Part shown: positions 55,521 through 64,000 of the stretch, one piece after another
Numbering within the stretch: position 1 is the stretch's first letter
How the letters are laid out: every line of letters starts with the position of its first letter
Assembly: GCA_012934845.2 (NCBI GenBank)
Contig: WNNJ02000225.1
Coordinates: 369,867 to 433,866, forward strand
DNA length: 64,000 nucleotides
DNA from: Pomphorhynchus laevis
Taxonomy: Eukaryota; Acanthocephala; Palaeacanthocephala; Echinorhynchida; Pomphorhynchidae
Direction: 5' to 3'
The notes under the pieces: generated by a model
Databases searched by the model: none
What the model saw: only the letters and a program-made list of their open reading frames with translations
What the model was told of the DNA's origin: nothing
Program-made: the position numbers and the translations under genes

Positions 55521-57520
55521 TTTAATTGTAATTTTTCGTTGAAAAAAATAAAAAATATTATTATAAAAAAATATTTTGTTATAATAGTATTATTTTATTG
55601 AATTATTTTCTATGTAATATAAAATATTCATCAATTAAGTTTAATCTATCTCTATAATAATCCAATTAAAATTAACAAAGTAGACGCCAAGTAGACGGCT
55701 TTTATTTTAGGAAATAAAAAACAAAAAATCATTCCTATTCCTAATTATGAAAATAAATATATCGATCTACATTTGTGTGTTGAAATGTATTAATCTGCAT
55801 GATTTGTAACATTCAAAAATGTATTAATTTCCCATGAGAAATTAGTATTAATTTTTACAGACTAAAGTTTAAAATTGAATTATTTTAAGAAAATGTGATA
55901 ATCATTTTATTACATTAAAAGTGATTGAAATAAGATATTCCCAACCTTTCCTATGCCACGCACCTCTAGAAATTTATAAAATGATCTCTCACCCTCTACA
56001 TTAACTATCGAATCTATTAATTCGATACTTGAATTAATCATTCAATTATTGTACTTCGCCCGATTCGGTAAGAAAGATATTTGATTGACTTTAATCATAA
56101 AACATAGTTGTAAACATGTTACGTATCGATTCAAATGGATAATTCGATGAAATTCAATCAATTCTGTGATTTCTTCGTAAAGAGCCAAATCACCAAAAAT
56201 GAATAAACAAATTTAAATGCTGAACGACAATCATTAAACTTTCAAATTGATTGAATTTGCTAAATTGTTAATTTGGAGGCATTTAGAAGCCCCCCAAAAA
56301 TGATCTTTGATTCTCAGAGGGCGTGATTACCCTGAGTTGGCAAATCTTGATTTAAATATTGAATGATATGAATTTTGTCAGATATAAATGCAACGTCAAA
56401 TGAAGTATCAAATGAACTATCTAGAAATAAATACAGGAATTCCTTATTGTTAAAAATCAATATTTTAATGTAATCAGAAATTCAGCATTAATAGATTAAT
56501 ACTATTTATTTAACTCTAACTTTTACAGTTGAAAGATCTGAATTACAAGCACATAATGATCAATAATTAATTTCTACATTAATAAAATATACTTTAATAA
56601 AATATATCTTGGATTAATTTTTTTTGATAAAATTTAAATCAACTATTTTAAATTAAAGTTCAATATAACACATTACCTAAAATCTCAGTATAAGAAGCAG
56701 TCATATAATGCCATATGATTGTAATTTAAAAAATATATTCAAAATGTTATAGTAGGTCATTGGTGCAACAAATTGCATATAGATAATAAGTACAAGCCAG
56801 GAAAGCTGTCAATCAATTGTGAAACTGTTTACTTAATATGTGACCTACAAAATTTCGTGTTTAGAAAGGAAAAAGTAATTAATGACAGCTAAAACGTAGA
56901 AGAGGATTTCATCATTAATTTATTGAAATCAACGCACTTAATTTGCTCAAAAATATATATTTTTTCGTATAAAATATAATATTGGTTAATATATCAAATA
57001 GTAAAATCCGTTAAAACAAATTGGTAGGCTATGACGCTAAAAACAATTTGAATTTTATTCATAAAATCACAAAATTGCAGTGTATGATATTGAATCATTT
57101 TATTGCGTAATTTTATTACATTATCTTATATAAGTTAAAAAATTAATCAATTAGATTTAATTCAATTAAATAATAATGTGATGAATGAGATTACAATTAA
57201 ATTTAATAATAGTCGTCATTTATCATTAAACATAATCGTCATTATCATAAAATTATCATATTTTATCATTAAATAATAATCATTTATTATTAAATAATTA
57301 TCGTCATTTAGTATTAAAAAATAATCGTAATTTATTTAATGAAAATAATTGTTATATTTTAAGATAATCTAGAATAATCATTAATTAGGTTAAATTTAAT
57401 TAAATAATAATCCAATAAGATTATTATATCAAATTAAAGTCGTCATTTAGTTTTCCAATCTTTAAACAATAATTAAAACCATAATTTATGATTTAATATT
57501 ATTAAAACAAAAAATTACGT
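55521..57520. other. AT-rich intergenic DNA with one inverted repeat copy
   Basis: About 57240-57390 is the inverted copy of 37675-37810. Otherwise no gene or motif is seen. Confidence 0.45.
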
Positions 57521-57599
57521 ATATTGTGTTTTAATACTGCCCAAGTATTAATACTGCAGTACAAAATACACAAATTATTTATTATTTGTAATTATTTAT

Positions 57600-58268
57600 T
57601 TATCATTATTTTTCTGCTATCAATAAGAGCATCATCACACTCTCTTTCGGTTTCGATTATGTTATCAGACAAGTCTTCAGATCGTTCATCTGCATTATCG
57701 ATAGATCCCACATCCTCCATCAGCGCTATAGTCGCAAGGTAGTCATTCCCATAACCGTTGCAGTCATTGCTTCTGTTATCTGATAGAACATTAATTACAC
57801 CGACAATATTAATGTATCTACAGTGTCGACCTCTGAACTATAAGCACAGGTGTCCTCACAATCCTCATCACTGTCGTTTCCAGTTCTGCTATCAATAAGA
57901 ACATTATCTCACTATCTTTCGGTTTCGATTCTGTTATCAGACAAGTCTTCAGATTGTTCATCTGCATGGTTGATATATCCCACGTTGATTTCTCAATGAA
58001 CATATACGGTGCCATTACTGCCCTCGATAAATAGTTCATCACGATCGTAACCTATGAACCCTGGAAGTTGACTTCGACATGGCCAATGTAAAAACGCAAA
58101 AAACACCCTTCGAATTGAGAAAATCCAACAAGAAATATTTAAGAGAGCGATCCAAGCGTTCAGAAAACCCCCTCGATCATCCACAGTATCCCCCTGATGA
58201 CTGTCCAGCGTTGACCATATCTTCAAGAACGATTCGTAAGCAAAATTCATGAAATCACCTTCCCCCAT
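57600..58268 (-). pseudogene. Unrecognised coding-like region with an internal stop and a duplicated acidic tail
   Basis: The minus strand has a 91-codon ORF (58268-57993) starting MGEGDFMNFAYESFLKIW and ending SNGTVYVH and TGA. The same frame continues past that TGA as GYINHADEQSEDLSDNRIET, then IDSRTGNDSDEDCEDTCAYS. The acidic tail recurs at 57720-57605 as NADERSEDLSDNIIETE and IDSR, a tandem duplication of about 270 bp. I do not recognise the family. It may be a decayed host gene or part of an unknown repeat next to the LINE. Confidence 0.4.
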
Positions 58269-58352
58269 AGTTGTTTTTTAAAAGTTACTTACCAATCCTT
58301 TTGAAGCTCCGAGGTGCACTGTTTTGTTATCACTTTCTGATGTTTGATTTGA

Positions 58353-59644
58353 ATGCAGCAAAACGAAAATGATTTTACATTTGTGGTTTTGAAAATGTCG
58401 AAAAAAGTAAGTGCGGAGCTTCAAAAGAACTCTATTATGTGCAATTCAACGAATTTTGTCGGAATTCCTGTTAAAGAAGGACTAGAACAAGCTTTTCCAG
58501 ATGGAATTCAACACAACACGAAGGTCAGTAACGTTTCTACTTTTTCTAGTAATGGGGAGATGCTTCCACCCATACCAAAACAAAAGAATCTTATAATTAT
58601 TAAGCCTAAACTTCCGTTACAACGACATAATCTATTCGAAAAATTTCTAAAGAATTTTTGTGCAAATTATCCCTCAAGGATAATATTCAATAACGTGAAG
58701 TTTCTTCATTCCGAAATCTAAATCTCCTTTGCAACGGCGGACATGGCACAGGAGTATACTGGGTTTTCCAGATCGTATTTGTCTAATTTTGGTGAACTTA
58801 CTGAGAAACCTATCCTATCTACCTTGAAAGTAACGAACCTCCCCTGTTGGGTTGACGATGGAGACCTCGAAAATCTCTGCGCATCTTTTAAGGTCAGTAA
58901 CTTTAGACTATTGAAAGGAAAGGACGGGGTACCTATCCCCGTCGGATTTTGCTCCGCCCCTATAGATAGGGCAGAAACACTTGACAAGTCAAATTACAAC
59001 CCGTTTATGGGTCTCAATCTCAGGTTTCAGTTAATTGAAAGTGATGAATTCACTTTCCCCCACTGCAGTCGGTGTCACAAATGGGGGCATTGGTCCTCCA
59101 GCTGCAGTGGGACACCTACCTGTGGGGTATGCGGTTCCGCTAATTGCCCCGCCTTACTGTCCGACGTACGTTGTGTAGCCGCCCCGTCCTGTTCTAACTG
59201 CGGGGGGTGCCATCCTGCCTGGGGCAGAAAATGTGGAATTTTTAAAGATTACAGGAATCGTTTTCAGAAGCCATCTAAGACCCTGCCTCCTTTTCACAAG
59301 CATCCTCTCATCGGATGGATGATGCGGACATTATAAAACTCATCGAGGTGAATAATGAAGTTTAATATAGAAAGCTACAGAATCGAATCCTGATGGCCCT
59401 GGGTTCGGTAGGGCCGAATCCCTCCGTACCCGCTTCTAAAGTATTACCGGAATCAAAGAAGAGGGGGCTTCGGCCCATACTGTCCCCCCCACTCAAGATC
59501 GGTAAAATGCTGAGTGGCAAACAGCATAGGGGAAATGAAGATGCTGCCCAGGGGCAAGTACCGACCCCGGATGGGGCTAGTGGCAAGAAGGGTAACCTTC
59601 CTGCACCTAGCCCTGTAAAGGTAGGCAATCCCCCTTCCAACTAA
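58353..59644 (+). pseudogene. LINE 1 ORF1 (Gag-like, zinc knuckles), one stop and one frameshift
   Basis: The frame 58353-59336 contains a single in-frame TAA at 58719-58721, between HSEI and ISFATADMAQEY. The copy at 62.4 kb reads through the equivalent place (SVKVSFATCDLASDY), so the stop is a mutation. After it come LKVTNLPCWVDDGDLENL (RRM-like), then three CCHC-type knuckles: C108-x2-C111-x4-H116-x4-C121 (numbered from ATG 58743), C127-x2-C130, and C150-x2-C153-x3-H157-x6-C164. A frameshift near 59300 leads into a lysine/proline-rich tail ending at 59644. The protein binds element RNA. Confidence 0.8.
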
Positions 59645-59653
59645 TCCATCACA

Positions 59654-60226
59654 ATGCAGAGTACTCGTGAGCCTTTTTCACTGAATGTCCTTCAGTGGAA
59701 TTCGGGAGGTGCTTCTGCCCTTAGACTTTTATCCGGTAGAGATGCAGATGTTATAGTCCTTCAGGAGACGCGGTCTATCCGTCTTCCCCAGGACATTACT
59801 CGATTTATCCCAAAGCATATCTGTTCCCACTATACTCCGTACATAACCCCGCCTCACTCCTCTTCATCTCAAGGTCTTTTAACCCTAGTTAAATGCTCCT
59901 TAAGGTCTTCCCTCCTACTAAACTATTCTTGTCCAGCCCTGTCTTGTTTAGTTATTTCACTCTGTAAGAACGGTAAACGCCTCAGTCTAGCCAATGTCTA
60001 CATCCGGCCAGGGGAGATTCACAAGAACCGCGACCTCCTGGATGGTATTATTGATAGCGGCTATGACATGATACTTGGAGACTTCAACGACAGAACTGGT
60101 CGTTGGATCAACGCATCACTTCGCAGAGCTAGGAACGGTTATCTTATTCATAAACCACCGTCCCCCACCTTTCATTGCACATCAACAAATTCAATCCTCG
60201 ACATTTTACTGCTTCACTCGAGGTGA
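59654..60226 (+). pseudogene. LINE 1 ORF2, endonuclease part
   Basis: Starts 9 bases after the ORF1 tail stop, in the same frame. It is an apurinic-type nuclease with LQWNSGG (N16), VLQETR (E38), ANVYIRPG, LGDFND (D143, N145) and SPTFHCTSTNSILDILL. Together these supply the metal-binding residues. The frame breaks at 60226; in another frame the sequence continues toward the RT part, so a small insertion or deletion separates the two. The SDH motif is lost or altered in this damaged stretch. Confidence 0.85.
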
Positions 60227-60313
60227 TTGTTAAAACCCTTGTGCACGGAGCAGTCGCGCCAGCAATTGTACACCTCTCATGACCTAATTCGTTAGAGAAT
60301 TGAGGAAGATACA

Positions 60314-62104
60314 TTGCTTCGAAGGAGGTTTCACTTTGATCCGATCAGAGTAGCCTTCTTTCAGGCGGCTATCCGACTCTTTCCCCGAATAGGAAATCAG
60401 AGTCTGACCGAATTTAATACCTACCTCTTTTCGCAAGCTACCGCGATTCTATCGACTACCTATAAAGGTCGTATATACAATCCCACTCCGACAAAACTCA
60501 AGGTCCTAGCAAAATTACTGAACCTCCCTAATCTCTCTGCTTCCGCCAAACAGGCCCTCTCGAATGAATACTGGAGCGTTAGATATAGGTTCCAGCTGGG
60601 TAGGGATAGGGCGAGCATTGCTTGCTTTCACCCTTCTCAGTCTTCCTTTTGGAAGATTTTCAAGAAGGAGAAGTTTGTTTGCTGGAAGGATAGAGCATTG
60701 GGTTGGATAGGGAATGTAGGCCTTGAAAAAGTTTTGGAGGAGTCACTAGCCCTACACAACTATGGAGCCACTCAATCACCTCAACCAATCCCGCCTTGGT
60801 GTAACTTCAGGAGTAGGGATATATCTGTTACGGATATTCTTAACTCCTGGGGTCCACTCCCGGGCACCTCCAAATCCGTCGCTCCACTTTCTTCTCGGGT
60901 CTGTCAGCTTTTGACAGCTGATCAGAGAAGAGAGGTGGCCGTCACAATGCTTTTAGCCTCCCCATCCGATGTAGCAGGCATCAATATTAGTAAGCGTGTT
61001 TTTATTCCTAAGAAAAAATCCTGCTCATGTCCTAAAGACCTGCGTCCCATTTCGATTCAAAATTCCCTCGTGTCTATTTACGAAAAAGCGCTTGCGCGTA
61101 AAATTTGCGACCATTTAAGTAGGCGTAATTTGATCCCTCCAGGTTTTCATGGGTTCGTCAAAGGTCGCTTGTTCCATTCAGCAGTAGGTGAGGTGGAACA
61201 GTTTTGTCGGGAGAATAGCCATCGCCTAGTTGTGGCTATTTTCCTTGACTTTTCTGCTGCATTTGACCGCATCTCCATTCCTTTTGTGATCTCTTCTCTC
61301 AGGTCCCTCGGGTTGCCTGCGAGAATTGTGAACAGGGTGGAGATCCTGCTGTACACCAAGCGGTTTTATTATGAAGACGACCCTGATGCGCGTCAGTTCT
61401 ACCCTATTACGGGTGTGCCTCAAGGTTCACCTCTTTCTCCTATCTTATATCTTGCTGCCTCCATTAATCTATTTAAAATATTTAAACGCGAACAACGTCT
61501 TGTGGTGTATGCTGATGACACCACAGCCCTGTTCTCTGGACACAGGTGCAAAGACGTAGTTTCTGACATCAGCCGCTTCTTTTTAAGATTAAAAGACCTT
61601 TTACCCATATCCAATCTTATTTTAAACTCCGCCAAATCGCAGGCGGTTGTCTTTCATGGCACCACTGCAACAAAGAAAAAACTTAAGAGATTAGCACTCT
61701 CTGCACTCTCTTCCATATTTGCCTCTGAACCACTCCCCACCTTCACAAGTCGAGTAAAATACCTGGGGTTCACCGTTACGGTGAACTGGTCGGCGAAAGC
61801 TGACCTGGATAGACTTAAACGTATCCTGAAGAAAGCTAGGTGGGCTCTGAAACGGGCTCAGCATCTGTCATTGAACGGGAAAACCCAGGCGCGCCTTTGG
61901 GGTACCTGGGCTATCTCGGGACTTGTCTTCTTCTCAAGAGGACGTCCCCCAGAGCAAAGGCAAACGTTTCTTAAGCTCCTCGTCTCTCGTTTACCCAGCA
62001 TAGTCCGCGCCGATTGGATTCTTCGGGGGGTGAAAGACCCCGGGTGGTTCAGTCGGAAGGCGGCGTGTTGGATCGGTTGGGGGCTCAGATCCCCCTGGAC
62101 CTGA
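60314..62104 (+). pseudogene. LINE 1 ORF2, reverse transcriptase part
   Basis: 596 open codons in the endonuclease frame. PKDLRPISIQNSLVSIYEKA (fingers), FLDFSAAFD with D312 and D318 region (motif A), GVPQGSPLSP at 367-376 (motif B), and YADD at 399-402 (motif C) are all intact. The thumb has KYLGFTVT, and the end is CWIGWGLRSPW and a stop. No RNase H or C-terminal zinc finger. The RT could be functional if fused correctly, but two stops upstream (60226 and about 60290) separate it from the nuclease. Confidence 0.85.
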
Positions 62105-62401
62105 GGCCATAGAAGAAGAAAAGAGTTAGAAGACTGAAGATCTACTGACTTTCTATTGTTGTGTCTGATCTGGTTTATTGCATGTTTCGTTTTCTTTTTT
62201 TTGTGTACTTAAGAAAGTCTTTATTTATTTATTTATTTATTGATTTTACATTTCATCAAAAGAAAACGAAAAAATGGAAAACGTTGTCGGTGGTTAAAAG
62301 CAATCAACTGTTATGGTAAATTCCTGCTGTTTTCTTGGAAATAGTGGTAAAAATTTGGTAAGATCTTCAATTTCTCAGTCTACTGATAAGGCTGGTACTG
62401 T

Positions 62402-63200
62402 TTGTGTTTCTCAGAGTGGGGAGGTACTTACTCCCATCCCCAAAGCAAAAAATTAGTTATAATCAGAATGCTTCAACCGATTGAGAAGCATGAGATATTC
62501 TCAACTTTCCTACGAAAGTATGTTGATTTACATCCTAAAAGAATAATTTTTAATTCTGTTAGAATTTTTGACACAAGTGTTAAAGTATCCTTCGCTACGT
62601 GTGATCTTGCCTCGGACTACCTGGACTTTTTTAAGAATAATTATACTAAAATTGCTACGATCGAGTCTAAACCTATTTTGGAGATTCTCAAGATTTCCAA
62701 TTTCCCTCCTCATTTGAAGGAGGCTGACATTAACCTTCTAAAATCCTCGTTCAAAATGTCTTCGGTCAGGCCAGTCAAGAATAAAGATGGTCGAACAATC
62801 CCTATCGCCTTTGAGACTGTAGAGTATGGTCAAGCTCAATTGCTTGCTCTTTCCGGAAGTAATCCCTTTTTGGGTTACAACCTAGTTTTCACGATGATTG
62901 AAGAGGATCAGTGGACTTATCCACATTGTAACACGTGCTATTTTTGGGGGCACTGGTCTTCTACATGTCATAGTCCTTAATGTTGTGGAGTCTGCTCAAA
63001 GTCAGATTGTCCATTCCTAATTAAAGGGGAGATATGTAGCTGTTATCCCTTTGTAACAATTGCCATGGAGACCATTCGGCCTGGTCCCGGAAATGCTCAA
63101 AATTCAAAAAATATCGGCTGGACCACCTTGGTCAAGGTTCAGCACTGAGTACTCATGGGACGTTTTCTTCTATTATAGCCGGTCAGGGGAATTCGTTGCC
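62402..63200 (+). pseudogene. LINE 2 ORF1, diverged
   Basis: SQSGEVLTPIPKAKN is followed by a shift, then EKHEIFSTFLRKYVDLHPKR, LEILKISNFPPHLKEADINL and the first knuckle CNTCYFWGHWSSTC. A stop follows (TAA near 62978), and the second and third knuckles are readable past it (CGVCSKSDC, then CNNCHGDHSAWSRKC in another frame). Protein identity with LINE 1 ORF1 looks about half, so the two copies are not a recent duplication. Confidence 0.75.
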
Positions 63201-63566
63201 GAAGAATTTGGAATCTGATTCCAGGATGTCCAATGAGGACATTATCCATCTCCAAGAACAAAATAAGAGGGATATTATGGAGCAGATGACATCTTTATGG
63301 TCTAATTTATGTCCATCCTTCTACCACCTCAAGTTCCAGTTCAGCATGTTCCAGAGTCTAAGAAGAGAGAAGCGTCGGCTGACGCAGTCCGCCTTTAAAG
63401 ATAGGTAAGATGATGAAGAATAAGCAGCGCAGATCTCGGGTGAAACATGAAGATATTGCACGCGGGGAAGTGCTCGCTCCGGACTTTGCTAGTGGCAGAG
63501 GGGGTGACCCATCTGTTCCTGGTGTTGTCTAGGGCGTGGTAATCCCGGAATAGCCGAACTAACACA

Positions 63567-63980
63567 ATGCTGAGTAGCGGTGAGCCTTTTTCACTGAATA
63601 TTCTTCAGTATTATTCGGGAGGAGATTCTGCCCTTAGGCTTCTCTCTGGCCGAGATGCAGATGTTATAGTCCTTCAGGAGACGCGATCTATCCGTCAACC
63701 CCAGGACATTACTCGATTTATCCCAAAGCATATTTGTTCCCACTATACTCCGTACATTACCCCACCTAACTTCTCTTCATCTCAAGGATTCTTGACCGTA
63801 GTTAAATGCTCCCTAAGGTCTTTCCTCCTTTTAAACTACTCTTGTCCTCCCCTTTCTTGTTTAGTAATTTCTCTATTTAACGGTAAACGCTTCAGTCTAG
63901 CCAATGTCTACATTCGTCCAGGGGAGATTCACAAGAACCGTGACCTCCTGGATCGGATTATTGATAGCGGCTACGACATG
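63567..63980 (+). pseudogene. LINE 2 endonuclease, truncated
   Basis: EPFSLNILQYYSGGDSALRL, VIVLQETRSIRQPQDITRFI and LANVYIRPGEIHKNRDLLD follow LINE 1 almost residue for residue, much closer than the two ORF1s. The catalytic N is replaced (LQYYSGG for LQWNSGG). It ends at SGYDMV before the G-D-F-N motif. Confidence 0.8.
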
Positions 63981-64000
63981 GTGCGTGTTGGATTGGTTGG

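Larger units (their letters stand above)
58300..62255 (+). mobile_element. LINE copy 1, nearly full length
   Basis: Order: ORF1 with three zinc knuckles, a proline-rich tail, ORF2 with endonuclease then RT, a 3' region of about 150 bp and a (TTTA)n tail at 62217-62245. The base composition is clearly more GC-rich than the surroundings. ORF1 and ORF2 are disrupted only by a few stops and shifts. A second copy starts directly after the tail, head to tail. There is no RNase H domain. The clade (CR1/Jockey-like group) is not fixed. Confidence 0.85.
62260..64000 (+). mobile_element. LINE copy 2 (same family, diverged), cut by the window end
   Basis: Begins just after the (TTTA)n tail of copy 1. 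It has ORF1 (62402-62980 and on), a decayed knuckle and proline region, and an endonuclease start at 63567. The last 20 bases leave the endonuclease reading and match the end of the RT ORF of copy 1. Confidence 0.8.

Overview
The window reads as strongly AT-rich nuclear DNA of an invertebrate animal. Two host genes can be named: a chondroitin sulfate synthase and a DUF4140/DUF4139-family protein. Both occupy a single uninterrupted ORF. Most of the rest is retroelement debris: two Penelope-like element (PLE) types, two LINE types, one LTR/DIRS-type pol remnant, tRNA-headed SINE-like repeats and several tandem arrays. The species cannot be determined from what I can see.

Layout. 1-1.9 kb: a 282-bp satellite carrying the C-terminal tail of a LINE ORF2. 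2.2-2.8 kb (-): a B-box exon. 3.1-6.4 kb (+): a PLE flanked by 529-bp direct repeats. 6.5-10.6 kb: three repeat blocks that recur inverted and in another order at 21.1-23.2 kb. 11.8-12.6 kb: a decayed retroelement C-terminal module. 14-15.1 kb: palindromic repeats. 16.3-19.5 kb (-): a decayed PLE with its GIY-YIG endonuclease N-terminal to the RT, the permuted order described for Naiad-type PLEs. 23.2-24.3 kb (-): LINE ORF1 and endonuclease remnant. 24.6-26.2 kb (-): RT/RNase H remnant. 28.0-30.2 kb (-): chondroitin synthase. 33.1-36.5 kb: a decayed hammerhead-like repeat array around the DUF4139 gene. 37-43 kb: dispersed PLE 3'-end repeats and a SINE-like array with hammerhead-like cores. 43.2-49.2 kb: duplicated segments around a 203-bp satellite and reiterated PLE fragments. 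51.4-51.9 kb: two large near-perfect palindromes. 53.4-54.3 kb: inverted SINE and PLE fragments. 58.3-64 kb (+): two head-to-tail LINE copies, the first nearly intact.

The main theme is retroelement 3' ends turning into tandem DNA and RNA elements. Both satellites carry the last codons of a retroelement ORF. Several unrelated repeats carry the CUGAUGA/GAAA core of hammerhead ribozymes. In one family, a tRNA-like A box and B box at tRNA spacing sit upstream of a core whose stem II is kept by two compensatory base-pair changes. That resembles the known Sm-alpha arrangement of schistosomes, but with a permuted core. These RNA claims are pattern-based and untested.
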